Assembly: GCA_963714325.1 (NCBI GenBank)
Contig: CAVQOB010000006.1
Span: forward strand, 62,001-126,000
Reading direction: 5' to 3'
From: CAVQOB01 sp963714325
Lineage (GTDB): Bacteria; Pseudomonadota; Alphaproteobacteria; Rhizobiales; Hyphomicrobiaceae
Length of the DNA: 64,000 nucleotides
Shown here: positions 8,904 through 17,569 of the stretch, piece by piece
Layout of the letters: the number at the start of each line of letters is the position of its first letter
Position numbering within the stretch: position 1 is the stretch's first letter
Notes under the pieces: generated by a model
Database searches by the model: none
Told to the model about the DNA's origin: nothing
The model's input: only the letters and a program-made list of their open reading frames with translations
Made by a program: the position numbers and the translations under genes

Positions 8904-9635
8904 CTATTTCGCCACGCTCAAGCCCACAGCCTTGTGCCTGTCGATCGCGCGCTGGACGAAGCCGGAGGCTTTCACCTCGTCGACGAAGGCTTGTAGGAAT
9001 GGTGCGGCGGCGACGTTGCGCCTCAGCGTGCCGATGGCCTGCTGGACCGATGTGAACTGGCCATCGAGGATGCGCGCGCCGGGGAGCTTCTGCACTTCCG
9101 ACAGGAGTTTCGGCTTGAGCCCGGCGAGGGCGTCGAGCTTCTGCGTGACAAAGGTGTTGTACGACGCATCGAGGCCTTCGGCCCAGACGATGGTCGCCTG
9201 CTTGATGTTGCGCTCAAGCCAAAGGCCATAGGCGGTGCGCGCACCGCAAGCGATCTTGACGCCGGGCATGTCGATGTCGGCGATGGATTTCAGGGGCGAG
9301 CCGGCGGGGACGAGATAGGTCGACTGAATTTCGCAATAAGCCGTGGTGAAGGCGATTTTCTCCGCGCGCTGCGGTTCGGCACCGATGTTGCCGATGTCCC
9401 ACTCATTGCGCTCGACGGCGTCAGCGAGTTCGCCGGGTGTCTTGTAGGGCACATATTTGACGGGCACGCCCAAGCGGCGGGCTATCTCGGCGCCGATGTC
9501 GGGTGAGACGCCTGTCGGATCGCCGGTGCTTGTCTTGCCAGTCACGAGTAGGAAATTAGACATGTTGACGCCGACGCGCAGTGCGCCGGTCGACGTGAGT
9601 TCCTTGATGACGGCCGGTGTTGGTGACACAGACAT
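8904..9635 (-). CDS. Family 3 (amino-acid type) solute-binding protein without signal peptide
   Basis: The 243-residue protein has the fold signature of amino-acid ABC binding proteins: LRVGVNMSNF near the N-terminus, GVSPDIGAEIARRLGVPVKYVPYK, then a central WDIGNIGAEPQRAEKIAFT segment. The N-terminus chosen at 9635 (MSVSPTPAVIKEL) has no secretion signal. Some rhizobial members of this group are also annotated without one, so it may be cytoplasmic or the true start may be elsewhere. A much longer upstream frame exists but runs through the divergent DUF817 gene and is rejected. No permease or ATPase lies nearby, so the ligand is unknown. Confidence 0.8.
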   Translation of the reverse strand: MSVSPTPAVIKELTSTGALRVGVNMSNFLLVTGKTSTGDPTGVSPDIGAEIARRLGVPVKYVPYKTPGELADAVERNEWDIGNIGAEPQRAEKIAFTTAYCEIQSTYLVPAGSPLKSIADIDMPGVKIACGARTAYGLWLERNIKQATIVWAEGLDASYNTFVTQKLDALAGLKPKLLSEVQKLPGARILDGQFTSVQQAIGTLRRNVAAAPFLQAFVDEVKASGFVQRAIDRHKAVGLSVAK

Positions 9636-9755
9636 GATGCTCGTAGGTTCCCTGGGTTCAATGGGGTTGCGGGCTAATCCTATGTTAGCACATTTCCGCC
9701 GTTCTCGGCACGCATCAAAAGCGGCTGCATTTGCACGATCGGGACGGTTCCAACC

Positions 9756-10658
9756 ATGAAACATGATGTTGAGCCTATGCAGGACACGACCAAGACATCC
9801 GCTGCTGCCCAATGGCCATTTCTCGCCCGCTTTATTGAGCGAGAGGCCGCACTTGGGGCATGGGCCGAGGCGAAGGGTCGAACGGCGCATTTCATCTACG
9901 AGTTCGTGCGGTTCGGGGTGAAGCAGGCGTGGGCGTGTTTGTTCGCCGGCTTGATGCTGATGCTGATCCTGGCAACGTATCTCTTGTATCCGAAAACCGC
10001 GAGCCTCACGCGCTATGATTTCCTGACGCTGGCGGCAATCACCATTCAGGCCGCGATGCTGTGGACGAAACTCGAGACCTGGGAGGAGGCGCGGGTCATC
10101 CTGGTGTTTCATGTCGTCGGCACAGTGATGGAGATTTTCAAGACGTCGGTCGGCTCGTGGATCTATCCGGAAGCGAGCGTGCTGCGGATTGCAGGCGTGC
10201 CGTTGTTCACCGGCTTCATGTACGCCTGCGTCGGATCGTTCATCGCGCGGTGCTGGCGGTTGTTCGATTTCCAGTTCACCCGCCATCCCCCGCTATGGGC
10301 ACTCGGGCTGCTGTCGCTCGCGATCTACATCAATTTCTTCACCCATCATTTCCTCGTGGATCTGCGGTCGGTGCTATTCGTCGCCGCGGCGGCGTTGCTC
10401 GGGCCGTGTGTGATCCACTATAAAATCTGGAAAGAGCATCGGGCGATGCCGCTGCTGCTGGCGGCGCTGCTGGCGGCGGGGTTCATCTGGTTCGCGGAGA
10501 ATATTGGGACGTTCTCGGCGGCCTGGATCTATCCCAACCAGAAGGCCGGGTGGAAACCGGTCTCGATCGCCAAATTCGGCAGCTGGTTCCTGCTGATGAT
10601 CATCAGTTATACGCTGGTAGTGGCGCTGAACACCGTGGCCGACCGACGACGGCATTAG
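9756..10658 (+). CDS. DUF817 family integral membrane protein
   Basis: The 300-residue product has about eight hydrophobic segments and conserved phrases that I recognise from the DUF817 family, including the core FKTSVGSWIYPE and the following GVPLFTGFMYACVGSF. No biochemical role is established for this family to my knowledge. It is transcribed divergently from the binding-protein/mutase cluster across a 120-bp spacer. Start could also be the ATG at 9777. A terminator-like hairpin follows it at 10735-10777. Confidence 0.85.
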   Translation: MKHDVEPMQDTTKTSAAAQWPFLARFIEREAALGAWAEAKGRTAHFIYEFVRFGVKQAWACLFAGLMLMLILATYLLYPKTASLTRYDFLTLAAITIQAAMLWTKLETWEEARVILVFHVVGTVMEIFKTSVGSWIYPEASVLRIAGVPLFTGFMYACVGSFIARCWRLFDFQFTRHPPLWALGLLSLAIYINFFTHHFLVDLRSVLFVAAAALLGPCVIHYKIWKEHRAMPLLLAALLAAGFIWFAENIGTFSAAWIYPNQKAGWKPVSIAKFGSWFLLMIISYTLVVALNTVADRRRH

Positions 10659-10734
10659 CGACCTGGCACCAAGCGGATTTGCAGCCGCATCACATTCAAC
10701 TTGCGCAGGGCGGCAACTCCACTATAAGGCCTGA

Positions 10735-10777
10735 AAAAGGGCGCTGTGCTCCAGGGAGCATCGCGCTCTTTCTTGTT
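10735..10777 (+). terminator. Probable intrinsic terminator after the DUF817 gene
   Basis: An imperfect long hairpin is visible: AAAG, GCGC and GCTCC blocks on the left pair with GGAGC, GCGC and CTTT blocks on the right around a two-base loop. It is followed by T-rich sequence (TTTCTTGTTT). Position between DUF817 and purA suits termination of the former. Confidence 0.5.
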
Positions 10778-10850
10778 TGCGCCTTCGGTTGCCCACCAGC
10801 AACGGGCGCGGCTTTGTTTGCGCCTTAAGTTGCCCACCAGCAATCGGCGC
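10773..10850. repeat. Two 37-bp direct repeats upstream of purA
   Basis: Copy 1 is 10773-10809 and copy 2 is 10814-10850, with 33 of 37 positions identical and a 4-bp spacer. Both contain the small hairpin-forming core TTGCCCACCAGCAA (TTGC pairs with GCAA). The second copy ends 18 bp before the purA start codon, so it lies in the 5' leader. The function is unknown; regulation of purA or a simple duplication are both possible. Confidence 0.75.
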
Positions 10851-10867
10851 TTGAACACGAGGATGCC

Positions 10868-12178
10868 ATGGCGAACGTGGTCGTGATCGGTGCCCAATGG
10901 GGCGACGAAGGCAAAGGCAAGATCGTCGATTGGCTGTCCGAGCGCGCCGACATCGTCGTGCGCTTTCAGGGCGGGCACAACGCCGGCCATACGCTCGTCA
11001 TCGCCGGCAAGACCTACAAACTCTCGCTGCTGCCGTCGGGCGTTGTGCGGTCCGGCAAGCTCAGTGTCATCGGCAACGGCGTTGTCGTCGATCCCTGGCA
11101 TCTCGCGAAAGAGATCGAGGGGATCCGCGCGCAAGGCGTCGACGTCAATCCCGGCAATCTGAAGCTCGCAGAAAACGCCACGCTGATCCTGCCGCTGCAT
11201 CGCGAACTCGACCAGTTGCGTGAGGCGAGCGCGGGTGGGCAGAAGATCGGCACGACCGGGCGCGGCATTGGACCGGCCTACGAAGATAAGGTCGGGCGGC
11301 GCGCCGTGCGCGTGCAGGATTTGCGCAATCTGCACAATCTTGGGCCGAAGATCGATCGCCTTTTGGTACATCACAACGCGCTGCGCAAGGGCCTCGGGCA
11401 GCCGCTGATCGACAAGGACCAGTTGATTGCCGAGCTGACCGCGATCGCGCCGAAGATCATGCCTTATGTCGACACGGTGTGGGAGACACTGGACAAGGCG
11501 CGCAAAGCGGGCAAACGCATATTGTTTGAGGGTGCGCAAGGCGCGTTGCTCGATATCGATCACGGCACCTACCCCTACGTCACTTCGTCGAATACCATCG
11601 CGGCACAGGCGGCGACGGGTTCCGGCGTCGGGCCGCACGGCATCGGCTATGTCCTGGGGCTCGCCAAAGCCTACACGACGCGCGTCGGCTCGGGCCCGTT
11701 CCCGACGGAGTTGCTGGATGACACGGGCGAGCCCGATGCGATCGGCAAGTTGATCGGCGAGCGTGGCCGCGAATTCGGCACGGTGACGGGGCGCGCGCGC
11801 CGCTGCGGCTGGTTCGACGCGGTGCTGGTGCGGCAGGTGGCGAAGGTCGCCGGCATCAATGGCATCGCGCTGACCAAGATGGATATTCTCGATCCGCTGG
11901 TGGAGATCAAGGTGTGTGTCGGTTATGAACTCGACGGCCAGCGGTTCGATCGGCTGCCGGCAGGGATGAACCAGCAGGCACGCGTCAAGCCGATCTACGA
12001 AACGATGCCGGGCTGGCAGTCGTCGACGGCGGGGAAACGCTCCTGGGCTGATCTGCCGGCGCAGGCGATCAAGTACGTCAAGCGCATTGAAGAACTCATT
12101 GAATGCCGCGTCGACCTGCTCTCAACCAGCCCCGAACGTGACGACACGATTTTGGTCCGCGACCCGTTCCAGGATTGA
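10868..12178 (+). CDS. purA: Adenylosuccinate synthase
   Basis: PurA makes adenylosuccinate from IMP, aspartate and GTP, the first committed step to AMP, in the cytoplasm. The 436-residue chain has the family length and the N-terminal glycine-rich loop GAQWGDEGKGK (residues 8-18, with catalytic Asp and Lys), followed by FQGGHNAGHT. It also has TTGRGIGPAYEDK in the IMP site and EGAQGALLDIDHGTYPYVT. The C-terminal region carries TGRARRCGWFD. It is a single gene here, preceded by the 37-bp direct repeats and followed by a nested palindromic element. Confidence 0.98.
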   Translation: MANVVVIGAQWGDEGKGKIVDWLSERADIVVRFQGGHNAGHTLVIAGKTYKLSLLPSGVVRSGKLSVIGNGVVVDPWHLAKEIEGIRAQGVDVNPGNLKLAENATLILPLHRELDQLREASAGGQKIGTTGRGIGPAYEDKVGRRAVRVQDLRNLHNLGPKIDRLLVHHNALRKGLGQPLIDKDQLIAELTAIAPKIMPYVDTVWETLDKARKAGKRILFEGAQGALLDIDHGTYPYVTSSNTIAAQAATGSGVGPHGIGYVLGLAKAYTTRVGSGPFPTELLDDTGEPDAIGKLIGERGREFGTVTGRARRCGWFDAVLVRQVAKVAGINGIALTKMDILDPLVEIKVCVGYELDGQRFDRLPAGMNQQARVKPIYETMPGWQSSTAGKRSWADLPAQAIKYVKRIEELIECRVDLLSTSPERDDTILVRDPFQD

Positions 12179-12197
12179 TACCAGTATTCGCGGATGA

Positions 12198-12400
12198 TGA
12201 TGTTGGGTTACGCGCGTTGGCTTGCGCAAAGCGTGGCAAATCTCCAGCGCGGGCTGACCCAACCTACACGGTAGGAATTTTCCGAACGCAGCGCCGTAGG
12301 TTGGGTTAGCGTGGCCAAAGCTCGTGCGATAACCTCTCAACATCAGACCCACGCGTAACCCAACATCACACCCACGACTCCAACATGTTGGGTTCGACGC
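12198..12400. repeat. Nested palindromic repeat element after purA
   Basis: This 302-bp gene-free stretch (12179-12480) holds an outer inverted pair, TGATGTTGGGTTACGCG at 12198-12214 and its exact complement at 12352-12368. An inner pair, ACCCAACCTAC at 12257-12267, is matched by its complement at 12296-12306. A further partial copy, TGTTGGGTTCG, begins at 12386. TGTTGGGTTACGCG-type repeats are a familiar dispersed intergenic class in rhizobia. No coding frame is credible here. Confidence 0.75.
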
Positions 12401-12480
12401 ATCAGCCTGTGCAGCCCATGGCGTGTTGACTGGCATGTGGTCCCAACATCAAACTTCCATGCCGAATGATCGCGCACCCC

Positions 12481-13806
12481 TCACCGCATCACCCTTTCCT
12501 GCCGCAAACTCGGTACCACCCAGAACGCCAGCGTACCGATGAGCGCGGCGGCGATGGCGAGGCTGAAGGACGCAGTGTAGTTGCCGGTTGCCTGATGCAG
12601 CAGGCCTGACACCCAGGAGCCAACGCCGGCGCCGAGGCCGAGCGCCATCGACAGCGTTCCGAAGATCGAGCCGACGTTGCCGCCGTGGAAGATCTTGGCA
12701 ACGAGGGCGACCAGGATCGGTCCGCGCGCGCCCTGCATCAGGCCGAAAAAGACGACGAAGCCGTACATCAAGAGGACTGACGGCGACCAGGCGACGGCGA
12801 TCAGCGAGGCGATGCCGAGGATGGTCGAGGCGTAGGACAGCGTCGCGGCGGCACGGCGTCCCTTTCGATCGGACAGCCAGCCGATGGCAATGATGCCGAT
12901 GGTCGAGAGCATGCCGGTCATGCCGAAGGCGCTGGCCGCGACGAGCGGACTGAAGCCCTGCTCGACCAAATGCGCGACGGAGTGCGGCAATACGGAGTAG
13001 GCGGCAATGGAAGTCATGAAGTAGACCAGGAACAGTGCCCAGAAGGCGCCGGTGCGCAGCGCAGTGGAGACTGTCCAATGGGTCTCGCCGCTGGTCTGGC
13101 GCACGGCGCGCAACGTGCGCCATTCTTCGGAACCTTGCGAATAACGCCGCAGCGGCAACATCCACAGCGCCGGGATGACGCCTAAGGTGGCGAGCCCGAG
13201 CCAGCGATAGGCCGATTGCCAGCCCCCCGCGTCGATCATCAGTTGCGCGGCCGGCGGGATCAGCAGCATGCCGAATCCAACCGCCGCATAGGGCAACGAG
13301 GCGATCGTGCCGATGCGGCTGGAGAACCAGCGCGAGAGCAATGCCGACGCGGTGACCATGCCAAGGGCAGCAACACCGAGCCCGCCGAGCAGACCGATGC
13401 CGGCGTAAACGTGCCAGAGCTGCGTTGCCGAAGCGGACAGCCAATAGCCAAGGCCGAGGGCGGCCAGACCTGCGGTGTAGGTGATGCGGGCACCAAGGCG
13501 ATCAATAAGTTGACCGGCAAAAGGGGCGGCGAGGGCGTAGCCCAGCATGAAGATCGAGTAGGTCAGCGCCATCTCTGCGCGGGTTGCGCCTAGCGCCTTC
13601 TCGACCGGTAACAAGAAGACGGCGAACGTTTCGGTGACGCCGCGGCCAACGGTATTCATGACAAACGTCACGGCAACGAGGCCTGACAGGAAGAGGCGCG
13701 ATGGCGCGTTTTGCCCCGGTTGAACCGGCTCTGCGTTCGGCACTGGAAAACACTGCCCATGATGGGCACCTTGCCCGATTGCTGGTGATCGTTCCGTTGT
13801 CAGCAT
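12481..13806 (-). CDS. Major facilitator superfamily transporter
   Basis: The 441-residue protein has the twelve-helix layout of an MFS carrier. The loop between helices 2 and 3 holds the signature GQLIDRLGAR, and a second half-repeat equivalent WLSDRKGRR lies in the C-terminal half. Helix segments such as YAGIGLLGGLGVAALGMVTASALL resemble the oxalate/formate antiporter-like or monocarboxylate branch. Substrate and direction are unknown. The first 35 residues are hydrophilic, and a start nearer residue 20 is possible. It stands alone, flanked by the repeat element and a transposase remnant. Confidence 0.88.
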   Translation of the reverse strand: MLTTERSPAIGQGAHHGQCFPVPNAEPVQPGQNAPSRLFLSGLVAVTFVMNTVGRGVTETFAVFLLPVEKALGATRAEMALTYSIFMLGYALAAPFAGQLIDRLGARITYTAGLAALGLGYWLSASATQLWHVYAGIGLLGGLGVAALGMVTASALLSRWFSSRIGTIASLPYAAVGFGMLLIPPAAQLMIDAGGWQSAYRWLGLATLGVIPALWMLPLRRYSQGSEEWRTLRAVRQTSGETHWTVSTALRTGAFWALFLVYFMTSIAAYSVLPHSVAHLVEQGFSPLVAASAFGMTGMLSTIGIIAIGWLSDRKGRRAAATLSYASTILGIASLIAVAWSPSVLLMYGFVVFFGLMQGARGPILVALVAKIFHGGNVGSIFGTLSMALGLGAGVGSWVSGLLHQATGNYTASFSLAIAAALIGTLAFWVVPSLRQERVMR

Positions 13807-13893
13807 CGGCTATTCGCGTGCCGATCACAAGACTGAGGAGATGGCCATCGATCTCAACCAGCTTCTCGATCATCAGCGCCGGCCCGAAGTCGG

Positions 13894-14118
13894 CTACCGT
13901 TCACGAAGGGACATCTCAACCCCGGCAGTCGTCGCTGCCGCAGGGCGGTTGTTTGACGGTTTGCCGCGACACGCTGACACAAGACCCAGGTCGCCGCGCT
14001 GGTGGTAGGCCCGAACCAGTCGCTTCACCTGCTCCACCTCTCGTCCCTTAACACACCGGACCACGACCAGCCGCTCGCGTTCGTCCGCGCCTATCGTCAC
14101 AATATACACCACCTTCAT
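13894..14118 (-). pseudogene. Remnant of an ISNCY-type transposase (N-terminal piece)
   Basis: The 74-residue frame contains RERLVVVRCVKGREV followed directly by EQVKRLVRAYHQRGDLGLVS and then RGKPSNNR. This is the helix-turn-helix start of ISNCY-type transposases, in which an RQVKRLVRRYR-like helix leads to a GLVSRRRGRPSNNR-like end. About a dozen residues of the first helix-turn-helix are missing between the two pieces, and the catalytic domain is absent altogether. GGGACATCTCAAC motifs lie on both sides, consistent with a collapsed element. It cannot be active. Confidence 0.7.
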
Positions 14119-14130
14119 ACACCACCTTCA
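14105..14130. repeat. Perfect 13-bp tandem duplication
   Basis: TACACCACCTTCA occurs twice in direct succession (14105-14117 and 14118-14130), at the start side of the transposase remnant. Confidence 0.85.
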
Positions 14131-14412
14131 GCCCCCCATCCGCAAATCCGCGAAAATGGGACATCTCAACTTTGCTCAAAGGGGACATCTGAACTTGGGG
14201 CTAACCGGAAGCTTTTTGACGCTTGCCAATGTGCCGGCCAATTAGTAGTATGCTGGCACTCATGATCATCTCAACTCTGAAAGTGGTCCTCTGGATCCGC
14301 TGTCGCAGTTGTTTTGTCGTGTTCGCTCGCGTTTTTGACGCGTTTCTGAATCGGCCGGTAAGGTCCGACGTCAGCAACCCTGGAATGGCAAAGGCCAGAA
14401 TTGCTAGGTTTG

Positions 14413-15120
14413 ATGAGTAACTCCGGTGCCCCGGCAATGGATGCGCGCTTCATTCGTGAAGTCGGCCTCGCGTCTCAGGTCGCCGGTCTCGTCGAACCCG
14501 TGCTGGAAGACCTCGGCTTTCGTCTCGTCCGCGTCAAGGTTTCAATGCGGGAAAACGCGACGCTGCAGATTATGGCGGAGCGACCCGACGGGACCATCTC
14601 GGTCGAAGAATGTGCCGTGATCTCGCGGGATGTATCCGCGGTACTGGATGTGCATGACCCTATTCCGAGCGGCTATCATCTGGAGGTGTCATCGCCCGGT
14701 ATCGACCGTCCCCTCGTTCGCCCGTCGGATTTCGAAACGTGGGCCGGGTATGAGGCCAAGATCGAACTGAAAGAGGCAGTATCCGGCCGTAAGCGCTTCA
14801 AGGGACGACTCGAAGGATTTGCCGATGGTGAAGTGCGACTCGAGACCGAATTGGCCGCGGACGAACTTGGAAATGGCACTGAGGCGACACGGCAGGTGAT
14901 TGGACTACCCGTGGCTTTGGTTGGAGAAGCCAAGCTGGTTCTCACAGATGACCTGATACGTGAGGCACTGACCCGCGCAAAAAAGGCACGAGAAGGCAAG
15001 GGTGATGCGGCCGTCATGGACGGTGGCGACGCACCGGAACTGGATACAATATCACTTGAACGGTCTGGACGGCGGCAGAAGCCACGTCGGCCGGACCGAA
15101 AGACTGGCCGGATCAACTAG
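14413..15120 (+). CDS. rimP: Ribosome maturation factor RimP
   Basis: RimP helps assemble the head of the 30S subunit. The 235-residue protein shows the family N-terminal domain (VEPVLEDLGFRLVRVKVS, then MAERPDGTISVEECAVISR and YHLEVSSPGIDRPLVRPSDF) and the SH3-like C-terminal domain (KRFKGRLEGF). The basic tail after residue 195 (RRQKPRRPDRKTGR) is an extension. I placed the start at ATG 14413; an in-frame TTG at 14401 would add four residues. It is the first gene of the nusA-infB operon, 39 bp ahead of nusA. Confidence 0.93.
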   Translation: MSNSGAPAMDARFIREVGLASQVAGLVEPVLEDLGFRLVRVKVSMRENATLQIMAERPDGTISVEECAVISRDVSAVLDVHDPIPSGYHLEVSSPGIDRPLVRPSDFETWAGYEAKIELKEAVSGRKRFKGRLEGFADGEVRLETELAADELGNGTEATRQVIGLPVALVGEAKLVLTDDLIREALTRAKKAREGKGDAAVMDGGDAPELDTISLERSGRRQKPRRPDRKTGRIN

Positions 15121-15159
15121 CGCGTATCAAGCACAAGCGACGTAGAGGACTTGAGAACA

Positions 15160-16824
15160 ATGGCTCAGGCAGGAATTGCCTACAATCGATTGGAACTCTT
15201 GCAGATCGCCGAGTCGGTGGCGCGCGAGAAAACGATTGATCGCAAGGTCGTCATCGGTGCCATGGAGGATGCCATTCAAAAGGCGGCTAAGAGCCGATAT
15301 GGCGCGGAAAACGACATTCGCTGCGAGATTGATCCCAAAACCGGCGAAACGAAGCTCACACGTGTACTGACGGTCGTCGAGTTGGTGGAGAACAACTCAA
15401 CGCAAGTCACCGTTGATGACGCCAAGCGCCGCAATCCCGAAGCCAAGGTTGGCGATCTGATCGCGGAAACGTTGCCGCCGCTGGAATTCGGCCGCGTCGC
15501 TGCGCAAAACGCCAAGCAGGTCATCGTTCAAAAAGTCCGCGAGGCCGAACGCGAGCGTCAACACAACGAATACAAGGATCGCATCGGCGAAATCGCCAAC
15601 GGCACCGTTAAGCGTGTCGAATACGGCAATGTCATCGTCGACCTGGGCCGAGCCGAAGGGATTGTTCGCCGCGACGAAATGATCCCGCGGGAAAACATTA
15701 AGCTCGGCGATCGCATTCGTGCCTACATCTACGACGTCCGGCGCGAGCAGCGCGGGCCGCAGATCTTTCTCTCGCGCGCCAAGCCCGAATTCATGTCGAA
15801 GCTCTTCGCTCAGGAAGTGCCGGAGATCTACGACGGCATCGTCAAGATCATGTCGGTTGCCCGCGACCCGGGCTCGCGCGCAAAAATCGCGGTGATTTCC
15901 AAGGATTCCTCCATCGATCCGGTTGGCGCTTGTGTCGGCATGCGCGGCCAACGCGTGCAGGCGGTCGTTGCCGAACTCCAGGGTGAAAAAGTCGACATCA
16001 TCCAATGGAAACAGGACGCCGCTGAGTTCATCGTCAACGCACTGGCTCCCGCTGAGGTTTCCAAAGTCGTGTTGGATGAGGACTCCAACCGCATTGAAGT
16101 CGTGGTGCCGGAAGGCCAGTTGTCTCTCGCCATCGGCCGTCGCGGTCAGAACGTCCGCCTAGCGTCTCAGTTGACGGGTTGGGACATCGATATCCTCACC
16201 GAGCAGGAGGAAAGCGAACGGCGCCAGAAGGAGTTCACCGAGCGCTCGAGCTTGTTCATGGAAGCACTCGACGTCGACGAAACGATCGCGCAATTGCTGG
16301 CTTCGGAAGGTTTCGAGTCGGTCGAAGAAGTTGCATTTGTCGACGCCAATGAAATCGCCCATATCGAAGGGTTCGACGAAGAAACCGCGTCAGAGTTGCA
16401 GGCGCGTGCCAAGGAATTCCTCGACAAACAGGAAGCGGCGCGCGACACCAAACGCAAGGAGCTCGGCGTGGCCGACGACATGTCAAAAATTGCCGGCATG
16501 ACCACCGCGATGATGGTTGCGCTTGGCGAAAACGGCGTCAAGACCGTCGAAGATTTTGCTGACTGCGCCACTGACGACCTTGTTGGCTGGACAGAACGGA
16601 AAAAGGACAAAGACGCAGAACCTGTCCGTCACAAAGGAATTCTGGCGGAATTCGAAGTGAACAAGAAGGACGCGGAGGACATGATCATGGCCGCCCGCGT
16701 CTTGGCTGGTTGGATTACGCAAGCTGACTTCGACAAAATGAAAGCGGATGCCGAGGCTGCTAAGGCCGCTGCAGCGAGTGGCGCGGAAGTGCCGAGTGCC
16801 GCCGCCGCGCCTGTTAAGACTTGA
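15160..16824 (+). CDS. nusA: Transcription termination/antitermination factor NusA
   Basis: NusA binds RNA polymerase and nascent RNA and modulates pausing, termination and antitermination. The 554-residue chain has the N-terminal polymerase-binding domain (RLELLQIAESVAREKTID), an S1 domain (GTVKRVEYGNVIVDLGRAEG), two KH domains (DPVGACVGMRGQRVQAV and LAIGRRGQNVRLASQLTGW) and two C-terminal helix-hairpin-helix acidic repeats (IAHIEGFDEETASELQARA and the later GITTAMM-like unit). The start ATG at 15160 gives MAQAGIAYNRLELLQ. The last residues are Ala-rich. Its stop lies just upstream of ylxR. Confidence 0.97.
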   Translation: MAQAGIAYNRLELLQIAESVAREKTIDRKVVIGAMEDAIQKAAKSRYGAENDIRCEIDPKTGETKLTRVLTVVELVENNSTQVTVDDAKRRNPEAKVGDLIAETLPPLEFGRVAAQNAKQVIVQKVREAERERQHNEYKDRIGEIANGTVKRVEYGNVIVDLGRAEGIVRRDEMIPRENIKLGDRIRAYIYDVRREQRGPQIFLSRAKPEFMSKLFAQEVPEIYDGIVKIMSVARDPGSRAKIAVISKDSSIDPVGACVGMRGQRVQAVVAELQGEKVDIIQWKQDAAEFIVNALAPAEVSKVVLDEDSNRIEVVVPEGQLSLAIGRRGQNVRLASQLTGWDIDILTEQEESERRQKEFTERSSLFMEALDVDETIAQLLASEGFESVEEVAFVDANEIAHIEGFDEETASELQARAKEFLDKQEAARDTKRKELGVADDMSKIAGMTTAMMVALGENGVKTVEDFADCATDDLVGWTERKKDKDAEPVRHKGILAEFEVNKKDAEDMIMAARVLAGWITQADFDKMKADAEAAKAAAASGAEVPSAAAAPVKT

Positions 16825-16853
16825 GCTGGAAATGGAGCGGAGCGAACATCACA

Positions 16854-17552
16854 GTGAACAGGCCAAAGCCTCGTACGAAGGCTGGACTGATTGACGCAGA
16901 TGGGCCCGAAGCCCGTCTGTGCGCCGTGACACGCGCCGAAAAAAATCCAGACGATCTCATCCGATTTGTCGCCGGCCCAGATGGCACCATTGTGCCCGAC
17001 CTGAGCCGCAATCTACCCGGGCGCGGGATCTGGATCAGCTTGAGCAAAACGATCGTCCAGACGGCAACCGTCGCCACCTTTAGCAAGAGTTTGAAATCAC
17101 AGATCAAAATCCCGGCAGACCTTGCCGATCTCATCGAAAGGCTGATGCTCGATCGAACCCGCGCCGCCCTGAGTTTTGCGAAAAAAGCCGGCTTGGTGAC
17201 CGCAGGTTATATGAAAGTCGACCAAGTCATATCGGCGCAAGAGGCCGTTGCGCTGGTCCAGGCATCGGATGGCGCTGATGACGGCATCGATCGGTTAGCC
17301 CGCAAATTTCAAGGTATCGGCCAAATGTATGGTCGCCTTGCCCCAATCGTCAGGGAATTGACTAGCGATGATTTGGGTTTAGCCATCGGCCGCGCAAATG
17401 TGATACACGCTGCATTGGCAGAGGGTGGGCAGACCCAGAAGTTCTTGGGCGAATGCAACCGCCTCAAGCAATATCGACTTGGACGAAGCGACGACAAACA
17501 CGTGGCACCCGATCAACCGATCGTGCCATCGATCACTTCGAGCGCTGACTAG
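16854..17552 (+). CDS. ylxR: YlxR-type RNA-binding protein (DUF448) with L7Ae-like C-terminal domain
   Basis: The gene sits between nusA and infB, as in many bacteria. The YlxR domain is recognised by ARLCAVTRAEKNPDDLIRFV and NLPGRGIWIS, near residues 19-63. It is followed by a longer alphaproteobacterial extension with an L7Ae/S12e-like segment (ALSFAKKAGLVTAGYMKVDQVI). Its role is in RNA metabolism or ribosome assembly, but the exact function is not settled. I chose the GTG at 16854, with GGAGCGGAG at 16834-16842 as ribosome-binding site. A TTG at 16821 overlapping the nusA stop is the alternative. Confidence 0.88.
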   Translation: MNRPKPRTKAGLIDADGPEARLCAVTRAEKNPDDLIRFVAGPDGTIVPDLSRNLPGRGIWISLSKTIVQTATVATFSKSLKSQIKIPADLADLIERLMLDRTRAALSFAKKAGLVTAGYMKVDQVISAQEAVALVQASDGADDGIDRLARKFQGIGQMYGRLAPIVRELTSDDLGLAIGRANVIHAALAEGGQTQKFLGECNRLKQYRLGRSDDKHVAPDQPIVPSITSSAD

Positions 17553-17569
17553 GTGAACACGGGTACCGT

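Larger units (their letters stand above)
13807..14412. other. Gene-free spacer with insertion-sequence debris upstream of rimP
   Basis: About 600 bp lie between the MFS gene and rimP. The left part holds a transposase remnant with end-like motifs (GGGACATCTCAAC at 13908-13920 and 14158-14170, and a related GGGGACATCTGAACTT at 14181-14196). The right part (14201-14412) must contain the promoter and leader of the rimP-nusA-infB operon. I could not identify a tRNA or a convincing promoter there. Confidence 0.6.

Noticed and set aside
9636..10286. N-terminal extension of the binding-protein frame by about 217 codons
   Set aside because: It runs antisense through the DUF817 gene and has no signal peptide or family similarity.
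12449..13444. Long overlapping frame inside the MFS gene on the same strand
   Set aside because: It is an alternative frame of a clear MFS protein; its translation is Arg-rich and has no membrane pattern.
14201..14412. Possible tRNA upstream of rimP
   Set aside because: I looked for cloverleaf pairing and a GTTCGA-like T-loop and found neither.
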